A stretch of 64,000 nucleotides of DNA from Blasia pusilla (lineage: Eukaryota > Marchantiophyta > Marchantiopsida > Blasiales), in NCBI GenBank assembly GCA_050084515.1, contig CM114275.1:22506001-22570000 (forward strand), given 5' to 3'. A program made the translations under genes and the position numbers. A model generated the notes under the pieces. The model had not been told where the DNA came from and searched no databases. It saw nothing but the letters and a program-made list of their open reading frames with translations. Positions 1 through 11,722 of this stretch are shown here, piece after piece. Within the stretch, counting starts at the first letter, position 1; each line of letters begins with the position of its first letter.

Positions 1-1170
1 GCTGCGTTTGTACTCGCAAATTTGTGCTCAGAAGACGGTGTCGAATACCTCGTGGATGTAGACGGCGAGTCGAAAAATCTAGCACTACGTAGAGTAGTCG
101 AGCCTCTTCTGAAAGTTCAAGATTCATGCTCATCCTTCATGCGGATTTATGTTCTGCGTGCTCTGGCGGGTATGGCCAAGGATGAGGAAGCCAGGACGCT
201 CATCAGGCGTGGAAGAGGAATCCCTTTGCTTCTTACTCAAGCGTGGGGCTCAAATCGGGAGGTCCGTTCGTGTGCCTTGCGAGCTTTGTGGAGGCTGTCG
301 GAAGACAAATGCGGAGTAGAGATTGCAGATCAGTTGCAGCAGGCGAAAACTGAAGCACATCTCGTGAAGTTGTTGGAAGATGTGGATTCGGACGCACAAG
401 CTGCCGTAGGAATCTTGGCCAACCTTCCTCTCGAACGTCAAAAGTTGAAGAGCTCCTTTCTCGCTGCCGGCGTAGTGACTGCATTAGTAGCCTTGATCCG
501 CTCTGGGGGGCGAGATGACGCCCAAGCGAATGCGGTCGAAGCACTCAGGCGGTTCACGGAGCCGTCCGACCTAGAGATTCAAAAGGCTGTCGCCAACCTT
601 GACATCATTCCCATGTTTGTCGAGCTGCTGGGATCCGCGTCGCCATTTACTCAAGCCAGAGCCGCTCAAGTTCTGAGGAATTTTTCTTTGAGTACTTCCA
701 AGTTGATTGCTGAAAGAGAGTCGTTGGGTGGATGGATGTGCTTCATGAAAACTCGTCCTTCTATCTGCAGGGTTCACAAGGGCAAGTGCAGCGTGAAGGG
801 CACCTTTTGTCTTGTGGAAGCTGAAGCTGTGGGTCCATTGGTATCCCTGCTGCAAACGGATGTGGTGGAGGTCGCAGAAGCGAGCGTGGCAGCACTCGAG
901 ACGTTGGTAGCGGAAGACGACTTCGCACAATCAGGAGCAGTAGTGTTGCATGAAGTGCATGGAATTCAACCCTTGTTTCGACTGCTCAGCTGTGGGAACT
1001 GCGCGGACAGAGCTGTGCAGCTGCTCGAGCACATCTTCAAAGTCCCAGGAATGAAGGAGCTCTATCGGCGCCATGCGGGCGTGCCTCTCAAACTGCTGGC
1101 TGCCACGCCCAACACACCCCTCAGCAAGAAGGCGGCCAGACTTCTCGCGAGCATGGAAAAGGAACGGTGA
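1..1170 (+). CDS. U-box/ARM E3 ubiquitin ligase, C-terminal part (PUB43/PUB44-like), 5'-partial
   Basis: The frame is open from base 1 to the TGA at 1168-1170 and has no plausible ATG at its left end, so the gene enters from outside the window; about 389 residues are visible. The protein is a run of Armadillo-like helical repeats (AVGILANLP, ARAAQVLRNFS, GPLVSLLQT type units). A Cys-rich insert (GWMCFMK...CRVHKGKCS...FCLVEA) followed by GPLVSLL is, from memory, characteristic of plant PUB43/PUB44 (SAUL1) proteins, which end in this ARM region. Family knowledge: these are E3 ligases with an N-terminal U-box that recruits E2; ARM repeats bind partners. The U-box would lie upstream, outside this window, so the assignment rests on the ARM part alone. 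The reading frame is intact, with no stops or shifts, unlike the transposons to its right. A PUB42-type paralogue or another ARM protein is the alternative. Confidence 0.75.
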   Translation, partial: AAFVLANLCSEDGVEYLVDVDGESKNLALRRVVEPLLKVQDSCSSFMRIYVLRALAGMAKDEEARTLIRRGRGIPLLLTQAWGSNREVRSCALRALWRLSEDKCGVEIADQLQQAKTEAHLVKLLEDVDSDAQAAVGILANLPLERQKLKSSFLAAGVVTALVALIRSGGRDDAQANAVEALRRFTEPSDLEIQKAVANLDIIPMFVELLGSASPFTQARAAQVLRNFSLSTSKLIAERESLGGWMCFMKTRPSICRVHKGKCSVKGTFCLVEAEAVGPLVSLLQTDVVEVAEASVAALETLVAEDDFAQSGAVVLHEVHGIQPLFRLLSCGNCADRAVQLLEHIFKVPGMKELYRRHAGVPLKLLAATPNTPLSKKAARLLASMEKER

Positions 1171-4001
1171 ACGAGTCACGCTTGCAATCTGAGCCTCATG
1201 CCTTAGCCAATTGCCACAGACCTCGCCAATTCTACCACGCGCTCTCATCCAAGGCTCTCGCTCGACGGACTAGACTAATTTTGCTGTTTGGGAGCTAAAT
1301 TGCGAGACAGCCCCGGGTATCACACTTACGCAACTGCCTCTGCAGTGCCCGCAGATCGCGTGCGCGGAGAGGACGGATAACACAGGAAGCATGGCGGGGA
1401 CCCGATGTCTGGGCACCGCCATGGAAAGGAAGGACCCCGTGCTCTGCGTTTGCAGACTGCACTCAGAAAAAACCAAATCTCCAAGTCTCGATGGTAGAGA
1501 CCGATGAGCTTCTTACCATTTTTCTGTACAAACTCTTTATACAGAAGGGCTCTCTAGTTATCGGACGTGGAGAAGTCGGTGCCTGCAGCAAATCTGGGAT
1601 CTCGATGTCAGCGCAGAATCTTGAGATAACTAGTAAACAAGCCCTGGAAATCTAACGTCATGAACAAGAAGGTTCCGCTTGAGCGACTACGACTCTGGTC
1701 CGAAGACTAATTCATCCATGGACGAGACTGTGCACATGGGCAGGAAGTGGAACATGACATCCAGCATGAAATTCATTTACACTTTATTCTATGCTGTCTG
1801 CTTTGCTGTATAGATTCAAAGACCGCGCGAAATGGGAAGAGGATGGAAAGAATGGTGGGGCGGTGGGTTATGCTATCATGGTTCATTGCAATCTGTCTTT
1901 CCCTTCGAATTCATTAAGTTCGAAACAGCAAAACTCGGTCCGGCATGAAGTAGGAAGAAGTCTCTTCCTGCTTCATCTTGGTGCAATCTCGTTGCTCCTA
2001 CTAGCGCCTTGAGCTTCTTGGGAGAGTTTTCATTGGCATGTTGGAAAGGCGATGAGTTGTGGAACAATGGGAGTTCCACAAGTCATGCCACAAGAAGTGG
2101 AATCTCATGTGCGTTCCAGCTTTCCAGCTTTACCAGGGCCTTGAGTTTCTTGGCTTTGAGGTATCCATGTTAAAGCATGCACTAAGATTAGTGTCATCAA
2201 ACACATGGGGGACTCTCCCAATTTCTTTAACCGGGCTGAGTGTGGCCATGACGTTCTTCCTAGTGGAATCCCTCATCACCATTTCAGGCAAGCCTTGTTT
2301 TCTTCTTCTTTCTTTCTTTAAAAAGTTTGTGCTTCATAAGTTGCGAGCATGCACGATTGGGAATAAGAATATCCTCTTCAAGCATACGTGGAATATGAAA
2401 AGGGGTGACAAACTAAAAGTGAGGGAAATTCAGTTTAAGTGAAAAGAAATCCAATGATAGAATCGGAAAGAAAAGGAGAATGGTCGGTATATTCTCGTCT
2501 TTTCATGGTAATGTCAATTAAAATAATGGAGAGTAGTAAAGTGTGACTCGTGAGAGAGGCCCTTTCTCTCATAAAGTTTGAGCATGATTAGGACCAACCC
2601 ATCTCTACATATTCTAGTGACTATCTAGGGTTGTGAAAACCAAGATATTGTCTTATGATTTCCCACGAGATTCCCTCTCACTTGAGCTATGTTTAAACTT
2701 AACTTTAAGGGATGGTATGAAACATCGTTGAGGTTGAGTCTTGGTGTTTGGGGTATGACAACATAGGAAAAGGAAAGATCCCCGGGTGATCAGCCACACA
2801 CACACACAACCAGGGTGTTGGATAGCCAATTGGGAAATACCAACTTTCTCGACCTCTAGCTAAGAATAGACCTGCCAATCAACACTTCACCACTCAAAAA
2901 ATGATATAATTCTTCGCGTATGGTGGTATTCCAAGTTTCTCCAATCAACACCAGCCAATTCCTGCCCCGAATTGGATTGAAATTGGGCAACGCTTCAGTG
3001 TCTAGTTGATTCCAATCGAACAACTGGCAAAACCCCACACACACCAAGCAAAATAAGCACGAACTGAAAACATGAGTAGCTATGGTACTAGTACTCTTGG
3101 TCCTTGAAAATGCTTAAACAAAGGCTCAACTCCCCTATCTGGAAGAGACTCTTGATAGATTCTTGATTGGGCACACCTCCATATCTACTCCTAGACCTTT
3201 TTCCAAGTTTCCAGACTCTCGCGGACTCTCAATTGCAAGCTAGTTGCTTAGCGATTCTCCAATCCCAATTCTGATCTCTCTCAGATTTGTATCCCATCAA
3301 GATTACCCTTTTAGCCTCTTTCCAACTCACCTCAAATGTCCTCCAACTCAGCCTCCATCCCCTCCATCAGGTCGGTTGGTGTCTCTAACCCAAGATTGCA
3401 TTTTGGCTTCCTAATTGCCTTCACCACCTTGTACACTTTTGCATAGTATTCCAAGCGCCCATGACTTGTCACTTGTACCTACTCCCTTCGAGGTTACTTC
3501 TGGGCAACCCCCACGTCTAGCATTTTGTCTCCTCTAAACCTTGACTTTCGTGCACCTACTCTTCTTCATTGTTAATCTCTAGTGTTTCGAAAGCGTACAT
3601 TCAGTAAGACACGCTCTCACTGTTGATGTGCACCCAAACACACTCGCGTTAGTCTATTCTAGGTCAATCAACCTTCCAACTCCTTGATTCCTCGCCTCAA
3701 GCCATTCATCAAACTCAACCTTCCTCGTTCCTCGCTTCCCAACACGGGCAAGTCTTTCGAGACTTCAAACACTGTCACAACTTCTACATAGTCTTGGTAC
3801 CTAAAACAGCGTTCACACGCTTGGCTATCCCAATTTTCCAATAGACCTCATGTGAACCCTAAATTGAGACCCACTTAAATCAATCACGGGTTAGAATCCA
3901 AGAGTGGCCTCCCAAATCCACTCTATTGGACTAGCTTTGGTCGTGTGTGGATCTCAAGCACGATCTCCTCCGTTAGTCACCAAAGTTGTCATTTCCTAGT
4001 T
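1171..4001. other. Intergenic stretch, no gene seen
   Basis: Downstream of the ARM gene there is no open frame longer than about 130 codons and none with recognisable protein features. The first few hundred bases probably include the 3' UTR. A short (AC)n run lies near 2797-2809. From about 2,800 on the sequence has the look of old non-coding repeat, but no paired ends were found. Confidence 0.5.
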
Positions 4002-4457
4002 TTATTGGTAAGTCACCACGTGCACATTGGCCAAATCTTGGGCATCTTTGAGCATTGCTTCACATATTTTGCCCCTTTCTATGTGGCGTGTGGCATTTGG
4101 TTTGGGTGAACCCAAATCCAATGAAACTTGGTAATCGTCCATGGATGCCCCCTCTAAATGCTGGAACATACCGTTCCATGCTGTAAACGGGTTGAACTCT
4201 CTAGAGTTCATGGCCCGCTGGGAGTCGCACCAACTCCTAAACTCTGCTATGAAATCGTGCAACTCAATCATACCTACTGCACTTGAAAACCTACGCGGTC
4301 CTCTACCCCGGTCGTCCATCTCGTATGCCCAATTGGTAGGACCACTCACAATGTGTGGCGATGTGCTCACAAACTCCTCTACACCCTCCCCCTCGTCTGA
4401 CGATGACACAAAAGGAGGTCGAGGTGGTCCCTGATGTGAAGACCCTCGGAACCTCAC
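4002..4457 (-). pseudogene. gag: gag N-terminal fragment of E4
   Basis: An open frame of 151 codons on the minus strand encodes the conserved gag block of this family: MIELHDFIAEFRSWCDSQ followed by FNPFTAWNGMFQHLEGASMDDY. The same block occurs in E1 (FTPFLAWKGCFKDLEGPPMDDY, 8,150-8,220) and E3 (FNPFMAWKGLFQHLEGPPMDDY, 42,370-42,435). Gag forms the cytoplasmic particle that packages element RNA. The fragment lacks the zinc knuckles and everything downstream, so it is a remnant. Identification as gag is by family context and position; no enzyme motif is present. Confidence 0.6.
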
Positions 4458-5024
4458 GCCATTTTGCGTAAAACCTCTAGAGCTACTCTCGGGTTCACCA
4501 CCTCGCCTCTCAAAGTCCCGAACGGACGTCGTGATGACCCTCGTTCCCTTCTCACCCGATCACTCTTGCCTCGCGAGTAATCCCTCAATCACTCATCCCA
4601 AACATGCGGCACTCGATCTACACTCTCCCTCCCCGAGACATGTAACGTGCGGCAATAAGCGGCGTGGTGTAGCAAATCGACCAAGCTATCATCTCATCGA
4701 CAACCTACCCTCAACTCCGGACATCCCACACACGTCTATGTCCCCTAAACCACATACATAAATGATGCTTTCAGCATCCACACACCCGATATCTCCAAAT
4801 AAACTACCCAAATCCTAGAATCCCTCACACGTGCAGGGTAAAGGACCAGAATGGGTAACCTGAACACACGTCGATGTCGCTCCTCACCAACTGCAAATCT
4901 CGACTCCAACTCGGTACTGGAGACAACTCCTCCAATCAGCAAGTCATACTCCTCCCGTACTGACGTTGCTCAAAACTCCTCGATAGACGATGCGGTTCCA
5001 GCGGAACGGTGCGGCGTTGCAGGC

Positions 5025-5135
5025 GGCACGGAATGGCTATAAACGACACGACCCTCGATGATGGGATGTAGCGTTACAGGCGGCACGGAACGGCTACAAA
5101 CAGCACGTCCCTCGATGATGGGATGCGGCACTCGG
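5025..5135. repeat. Two tandem copies of a ~56-60 bp unit in the E4 leader
   Basis: GCGGCACGGAAYGGCTA begins each copy and CCTCGATGATGGGATG ends it; two copies are adjacent, with a partial start of a third (further GCGGCAC words follow to 5,250). Confidence 0.6.
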
Positions 5136-5439
5136 CGGCATACCCTCCTCAATCAACAATAAACCCACACTCTACTCCACAATGCCGGAGCGGCTTCACG
5201 ATCGAGACAGTGTGGTGCGGCCACGAGCGGCACAGAGCGGCAATTGGCGGCGCGTTGCGGCTACCAATCACAACATAGCAGCATGAAATCAAAACTCAAA
5301 CACTATAAGAGGAGGTCATATGCGATCACAAGTTGATGACGGTGGCGTCCAAAACAAAGTACGTGATGGCGACGCAAGTCCGAGAATCAACGAACGTTGT
5401 GGAAGACCCTCCACTCCGTAACGGCGGCAATGGCAACCA

Positions 5440-5600
5440 AGGGTGGACAACAAACGGTGGACCATTGACGGTGACGGTTGACCGTTGATGGTGATGGCCA
5501 AACGGTGACGGTGACGGTTAACCGTCGCTGGTGATAGTTGACCGTTGACAATGATGGTTGACTGTTGACAGTGACGGTTGATGGCGACTATGACGGCAAC
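5440..5600. repeat. Imperfect short repeat of GGTTGACCGTTGA words in the E4 leader
   Basis: About ten variants of a 10-20 bp unit built from GACGGTTGACCGTTGATGG follow one another. A shorter version occurs in the E2 leader at 26,415-26,460, which supports common descent of the two leaders. Confidence 0.55.
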
Positions 5601-5958
5601 GCCCACCGCCGGTGTGGCGGCTGGTTTAGGGTTTGAAGAATTTAACCCTAAAAATTGCCTAGCAATGGCAGTTTTGCAAGATTGACCATAACTTTTTGCT
5701 CGCAACTCCAAATTGCGCATTGTTTATTGCACAGTGTGCACAGCTTCACGATCTACGCTACCATCAAAAAAAATTTGGAATTGGATATTTCAGTAAAATC
5801 TGACGGGGACTGTTGTAAAGCCCAACTTCTCTTTCTTCTACCCAACATTCGGCAGCGCTTCCGCGCTGATTTCTACCAACGAAAATGTAAGACTTGTGAA
5901 AAGACAAATCAGAAAGCTGCATGGTGCTCCCAAGAGCACCGGCGTGGGTAATCTGCTA

Positions 5959-6321
5959 TCATGACCATACGGATTATGTCGTAGAGTATAGTGCTGGTAG
6001 AGGCCATTCCTTATGTAGGACCGTAGTGGCTTGGTAGAGATGCGGTTCCATACATAGGGTTGGGGGTTACTCACTTGGAGGTGACTTCCCAGTAGGGCCC
6101 GCTCTTAGGTTGGAGGATATAAGGTGGCTTGCCCTCAAAGAACAGTCAGTTCTTTGAGTTGAGCCTGTTGCGTTGGGAGTTAGCCTTGGTAGTGAGTAGA
6201 GCTCTTGGCTATGGTGTTTCCCGCAAGCTTCGACCTAGATTCTCCCATCGTGGAGTGGGTTTGGCTCGATTGTATGTGATTGTAAACATGTTTTATGACA
6301 GTAGGTCTTTCACGGATTTCA
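5959..6321 (+). repeat. E1 terminal block P1 (5' end)
   Basis: 363 bp, starting TCATGACCATACGG and ending CACGGATTTCA, with a close copy (P2) at 15,259-15,622. It would be called the 5' LTR in a standard element, but the sequence after it (CTCAAAGAACTGG) differs from that after P2. Confidence 0.8.
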
Positions 6322-7790
6322 CTCAAAGAACTGGAGTAGATCGATGGTAGCTTCGATTGTAGATCAGTAGGATCTGGTTAGGGCTGATTGTGTACTCAGC
6401 CGTGGATGTTCGCGGCTTATTGCCCATGTTGGAGGTGTGAATCAGGTGCGTGGTTAGTTGGGAAAGAAGCGCCTTGCTGAGAGCTTTCCAACGCGCTGTA
6501 GATCGCCGGATTTCGTCAAGGGAGTTGGAAGTTATCAAGCATTGAAGATTCTGGTCGTGTTCGACAGTTTTCTGATGTGGAGAGCTTGGAGTGCGGAAGC
6601 TCTGTTGAAGTTCATCCAGATCGGGTGAGAGGTTCCTATTGCTACTTGTATTGTGATCTCATGTGAAGCTATCTGCTCGAGTGCGTGGAGCGTTGCGGAT
6701 TTCTGCGTCCATGAAACTTGGCGGAAGCGCTGTCGGATTTGCGGTTCTAGAGGTGTATGGACAGCAAGTTCGTCTGATTTTTAGCTCGGAGTACGGAGCT
6801 CGGTTGTAGCTGAGTTTTTGTGGGGAGATAGCTATGGTGGTCAATTGAATTCTGATCGAAACAGATTTGATTTCGGTCACGTATTTGTGAAGTAATTTCT
6901 GATCGAAATTTCGCGGACTAGCTCAAGGTCTGGCTATGGTGGACAGCGGATCGGAGGGGCTGGTTGGTTGGTGACTCGTTCATTTTTGGAGACGCCTATC
7001 CCATTGGGGGCGCCCTGGTTGGACCTCTCTCCATAGCGAAGCATAGCGAAGCGTGGCGAACGGGGCGATAGGGGCATGTCTCGAGCATTTTGAGGCTTCG
7101 AGGCAACTCGTGGTAGCTCGGGGCGAGTGGGCGTGAGAGGCGGAGTAAGGAGCAAGGAGCAAGCAAGCAAGCGTGCTTGCTTGGGCGTGAGGCAATTTTT
7201 GCAGGATTTGGGATTTGAGTTTTGCATAACTGGTCACCCATCTTTGGGCTATTCTGCCTGGAGGACGATTAACTGCCGAGTTCTTAACTATGCCGAAGGT
7301 CTGCATCGTTGTAGCTCATTTGGTCTTTGTTCGGAGATGTGTTAGGCGCTTTATGCATCTCAGGTTTTTGGTTGATGTACCTCTAGCGCATAGTACGGTG
7401 TAGCCTCTCCATGCGGTGATATTTTCAGGTCTTTGCGAGTTCGACTAGCACGTCATCGACCCTTGCGGAGTAGCTATTGCGTTAGAATTGTGTGGTGGGT
7501 TTTGTGGATTCAGAGGGCACCACGTTTGGTGGATTGTGTTACCTTGATTTCCATTTGCGATTGGAGGGTTGTTGTTGGATTTCCTGTGTTTGGATCCCCT
7601 CCATCGTGCTTCTTGCTTGCGCGCCCATTGTTAGGGTTGACGCTGATTTCCAGAGTAGTGTTACTCCTGTGTGCTACCGGTAGTGAGGCTGGAGGGATGA
7701 CGAGTAGATTGTGGGAGACTTCTTGTGGTGATGACAAGTTAGGTTGCCTACACCCATAGCTAGTAGAGCTAGAATAGTATAGCGACATCG
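6322..7790 (+). other. E1 leader, no gene seen
   Basis: About 1.5 kb between block P1 and the gag region. Short frames only. No TGG-starting tRNA-complementary primer binding site is seen directly after P1. Confidence 0.5.
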
Positions 7791-7797
7791 ACGTCAC

Positions 7798-9290
7798 TTG
7801 GTAATTTGGTGGTGGTGCGGCATCGGCGTTGGTCATCACGGAGTCGTCGGGTGGTCGGTTGGGGACCGTGGTGCGGACAGTGGTGGTTTCACACGGAGTG
7901 GATTTAGGTATCGGCTACCTTTTCCACTTCCGACGGTTGATGAAGAGGAGGACGAGGGTGTTCCAAACACCGAGTCTTCTACGTTGTTATTGAGTGTTGC
8001 AGCTCCATTGATTTGGGACATGGACGGTGGATATGGGGCCATGAAGGGCCCTCGACGATACTCGGATGCAGTGGGTACCATTGAGTTGGAGGACTTCATG
8101 CAGGAGTTTGATACGTGGTGTGATATGCAGATGTTATGAACGCCACGTTGTTTACACCCTTCTTGGCTTGGAAGGGTTGTTTCAAAGACTTGGAAGGACC
8201 ACCGATGGATGATTACCATGAGTTTAGGAAGGACCATGTTCTTGAGATTGAGGCATGGAGACAATATTGGTCTCCAGGCTATGTGTCTATCATCCATGGT
8301 GGTATTGGTAGTAGTGCTCCTACTATGCCGGCAGCCCGACCCGGCTGAGTGGTGCAGTACGAGCACGAGCCGGAGTGGGGGTACCGGTGGAGGTACTAGT
8401 GGGGGTACTAGTGGAGGTACTAGTGCCCCACCATCGTTTAGCCTGATTTGAGTTCTTCAAGAGGTTGAAGAAGAACTATCAAGGAGTGAAGACGGAGAAG
8501 TTGAGGAATCTTCAAGACTTTGAGCGAAAGGCGGTGAGAGTCTTCGTGAGGCATACACGCGTATCGACGCTTGATTTCAGTTACGAGGGTGTGACTGAGG
8601 ATCAGCGATCTTGTTTTGGTATGGGATCTTGGACAGAGATTTGCGCCCGTAGGATACGTGATGCTACTCTTATGAGTGATGATTCACCCACATTGACCCC
8701 TGTGTTTGCTCTATCTGAGAAGATTGAGCTTAACATGGTGAAGGAGAGAGTGGTGACATCCGCATTTGAGAGGGATACAACTACTACTTCTCGTGTTTAG
8801 CCGCCCACCTCACAATCTCGTAGTAGTGGTGGTGGTAGTAGTAGTGGGAGTCGTGGGGGTACACGCGACCTCAGTCAAGTCCTAGAGGGACATTTGTGCA
8901 GAGACCATTGCCTTCATTTTTTGCCCCCAGCAAGGACAATCATGTTGGACATGTGGAGGTGATCATGTTAGGAAGTTTTGTCCCCAAGAGGATGGGAGAC
9001 GGACTGGAGGATGGGCCTCGTCGGCCCCAACTCGGTGTGATCATTGCGGGAGACTAGGTCATCCTCGAGAGCGTTGCTTTGATCTTCATCCAGAGTTGAG
9101 ATCAGGTCGTGGCCGTGGTGGAGTAGCTCCGAGAGGCCGAGGTGGTAGAGGTGGTAGGGGTGGTAGAGGTGGACCAGTGGTTGGAGAGCCTACGGTGGCT
9201 ACCCCTACCACTACGACAGTCGCCTATGGTGCCAGGATTGAGCAGATTGGAGCAGAAGTTGGCTACTATGGTGGTATCCAAAGATAGATC
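7798..9290 (+). pseudogene. gag: E1 gag with two CCHC zinc knuckles and an RGG tail, frameshifted
   Basis: Gag is spread over several frames. The family block begins near 8,065 (IELEDFMQEFDTWCD) and continues in another frame at 8,136 (FTPFLAWKGCFKDLEGPPMDDYHEF). A Gly-Thr-Ser repeat follows at 8,376-8,425, then a helical region at 8,460-8,800. Two knuckles of the form CX2CX4HX4C are readable: CWTCGGDHVRKFC at 8,943 and CDHCGRLGHPRERC at 9,036. Directly after them comes an RGG-type arginine-glycine stretch (9,100-9,165). Zinc knuckles and RGG boxes bind nucleic acid in packaging and chaperoning of the element RNA. Stops at the junctions, for example before 8,136 and after 8,800, show it cannot be translated as one protein. 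Confidence 0.75.
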
Positions 9291-9586
9291 AGGTTCGAGA
9301 GCAGGGCTTCCACCTCTTATGGAGGGGATGATCTCTCTTATATGGCGAGTGCAAAGACAAAGTTGAGGCATCAAGCTGCAGATTCTGAGAGGAGCCACTC
9401 GAGCGTCAGAGCCACGTGGTGCTACTGTGGAGTTGGACCCACAGAGGGGTGAGGCTGGGAGGCAGGCTAGGCTTCCCCAGTCATTCTTGTTGTCTGAGGT
9501 GCTTAGGACTCCATCCATGGTTCCTACGCAGCCTATTGAGCCGACAGTGGGGACTGAGGCATCTACATCGCGTGTAGTAGACACGG

Positions 9587-10300
9587 ATGCAGCATCCAAT
9601 GCAGTATTGCGGATGGCAACTTCAGTGTTGGGATCCCCATTGTTTTCGCCACGAGTCGATGGCTTTAGGAGTTGACTTAGCTCCTGTATTTCAGCTAGCA
9701 GCCACATTGTGTGAACGTGGGGGTGTTACTGCTACACGTGTTGAGGTGGATGAGGATATTGCGGTGGAGCGACCCTCTATGTTAGGAGTAGCATTGAGTA
9801 CCAGTGCTACTTGGCAGGCAGCAGCGGCGAAGATGGATGCATTACCAGCCCGGCCAGCCATTGATCGTGAGAGGCTTACACCTGGTGTATGTATGTTGGA
9901 CAACCGGAGTGGGATCTTCCGATTGGTGAGTCCTACAGGACAGGTGTATAGACCAGATAGAGTCTTGTTAGACTCTGGTGCCCAACCTTTGATGTTGGGA
10001 AAGGCGGCATGTATTGGTTTGGGTATTCGGAGGTCAGAGCTTGAGCCTTGCCCATTCTAGATTCAAACATCACTTGGAGGAGCCAATGATAGGTCTCAAT
10101 TCATGACACGGGAGAAGTTTTCTGTACAGTTGAGACCAGATCATGCGACTGATAGCTCCCGGTTGGGAGTATCTACGGTAGTCACATCAGCCGAGTCGTA
10201 TGATGTACTAGTTGGAGGAGCAGTATTGTACCCGATGGGTTTTCAGATGGATTCTGGGTGAGACATCGTCTTATAGACCAGGTTGGCAGTCCGGGATGGA
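9587..10300 (+). pseudogene. pol: E1 aspartic protease domain
   Basis: The catalytic loop reads RVLLDSGAQPLMLGKA at about 9,958-10,005 (the DSGA variant of the DT/SGA motif). A downstream block SYDVLVGGAVLYPMGF follows at about 10,195-10,240. E2 and E3 carry the same two blocks with the same spacing. Such proteases cleave the Gag-Pol polyprotein and act as dimers. A TAG after CPF at 10,058-10,060 interrupts the frame; the aligned E2 codon is CGG, so this is a decayed codon rather than a real terminus. Confidence 0.75.
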
Positions 10301-10679
10301 CGTATGAGCCAAGTTCTGTGAGATTTATTTTCGGGGGCTCGACCAGAAGGTCTTCCCCAACAGTGTTAGCATCTGGGTGGTTTTAGTGGAGTAGTTACTT
10401 GGCCAGGAGACTTTTTGGAGGGTAATGTTTCTGCTATGGATTCTCCTGCGCATGAGGAGGAAGAGGAGGTCCCTTTTTGCAGCAAAGTGGCATCCTCATC
10501 GTTGGATGTGCCACTTTGGAGTTCAGCGGTGCACTACGGCAGAGGTGTCGCCTAGTGCAGAGGCTTGGTGTGAGGTCTGTTATACCTCACGAGGAAGAGG
10601 AGGCCCCACGACGGACTCCTACTTCTGGCCCAATTGGGTTATCCCCTTTGGATACTACACCCATTGTATGGCAGTATCC

Positions 10680-11722
10680 GCCGAAGGGCATTTGTGTGTT
10701 AGATCTCTTTGGTGGGATTAGCTTTGGTTTGGCTCTGATGTTGCAGGCCGGTATTCTGTGCATGGAGATACGTGTATGTGGAGCGAGATGAGACGGCCCA
10801 GAGAGTCTCATCCCGACATATTGGTCAGTTGATGCGGAGATATCCTGAGTTGTTGCCGCCATCAGCTATTCGTGGGTACCAGCGTGCTTTACCATCACAC
10901 ATTGCATTGTTGGGGGCGCAGGACCTTGAGAGAATTGGTCCTGTGGATTTGGTGATTGTTGGATGGCCATGTCAGGGTCATACACGTGCTGGTCGTGGTG
11001 AGGGATTACATGACCCTAGGTCTCGATTGTTTTGGGAGATGTTACGGGTGTTACGACATCTTCAGGTTCATCAGGCCACGTGCCTAGCTTACATTCTGGA
11101 GAATGTTCCATTGTTGGGTGACACTCGGACCCGGATGATGGCGAGTGTTCATGAGGTGCGCTCTTGGATTGGACCAGCGGTGTTGTTGGATGCAGCGCGA
11201 GTTGGCTCGCGTGCACATCGTCCACGCTTGTGGTAGACAAACTTGTTACCTAGGGAGGTTCTACGTCGAGCATATGATGCAGTGCAGCGGGATCCTCGCC
11301 TTACAGTGGATAGTATCTTGGATACTGGGCGACTTTCCCAAGTGGTGAGGGTTATTGATCGGTCACCCATGGCAGTGGTGAACCGTGTGGGCCAGCCTAG
11401 GATGGCACTACCCACATTTGTGAGTTTTCCCTCGTCACATGCCTACAGGGAAGGTGGTCCGGGGCTTGTATGGGATTCTCATGTGCGACAGTTGGTGGAG
11501 CTTAACGCTGATGAGAGAGAGCGTGCGATGGGATTTGCTACTAGTGTGACAGCGCTTGCTTCTATTTCTCAGGCTTCACGACGTCATGTGTTGGGTCAGG
11601 CCATGGACCTGAATTGTTTGACTTGGATTTTGAGTCTTGGTATGGCCGAGCAGCGTCGACTTCGGACTATGCGTGGGTCTTCCACCCCTTGTAATGAGCT
11701 CGATGGCTACCGGGGATGGTAG
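10680..11722 (+). pseudogene. pol: E1 C5 cytosine DNA methyltransferase domain in pol
   Basis: Canonical C5-methyltransferase motifs occur in the usual order. Motif I (AdoMet binding) is VLDLFGGISFG at about 10,697. Motif IV is GWPCQGHTRAGRG at about 10,961, with the Pro-Cys catalytic pair. Motif VI is YILENVPLLG at about 11,090, with the ENV triad. Motif VIII is AHRPRLW at about 11,215, and motif IX/X is RERAMGF...RRHVLGQAMDLN at 11,517-11,610. The order I to X means it is not circularly permuted as in plant DRM enzymes. GLHDPRSRLFWEMLR after motif IV resembles the DNMT3-like class. The domain sits between protease and reverse transcriptase. A frameshift lies between motif I and 10,772, and TGG has become TAG after AHRPRLW at 11,234-11,236. 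The enzyme is thus inactive here although its catalytic residues are still visible. Confidence 0.85.

Larger units (their letters stand above)
4002..5957 (-). mobile_element. E4: Ty3/gypsy-type retroelement remnant, minus strand, gag and leader part
   Basis: Read on the minus strand, this segment holds a leader (5957 down to about 4460) and the start of gag (4457-4002). The leader matches the E2 leader on the opposite strand: the shared block around 5,640-5,815 corresponds to 26,310-26,400, including the motif TCCCCGTCAG. The element's 5' terminal block is found in inverted orientation at about 15,930-16,110, on the other side of E1. E1 was therefore inserted into the leader of E4. Nothing of E4 downstream of gag is visible; it is truncated near 4,000. 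Confidence 0.65.

Noticed and set aside
5316-5720. 134-codon minus-strand frame in the E4 leader
   Set aside because: It is produced by the GGTTGACCGTTGA short repeats and has low-complexity composition.
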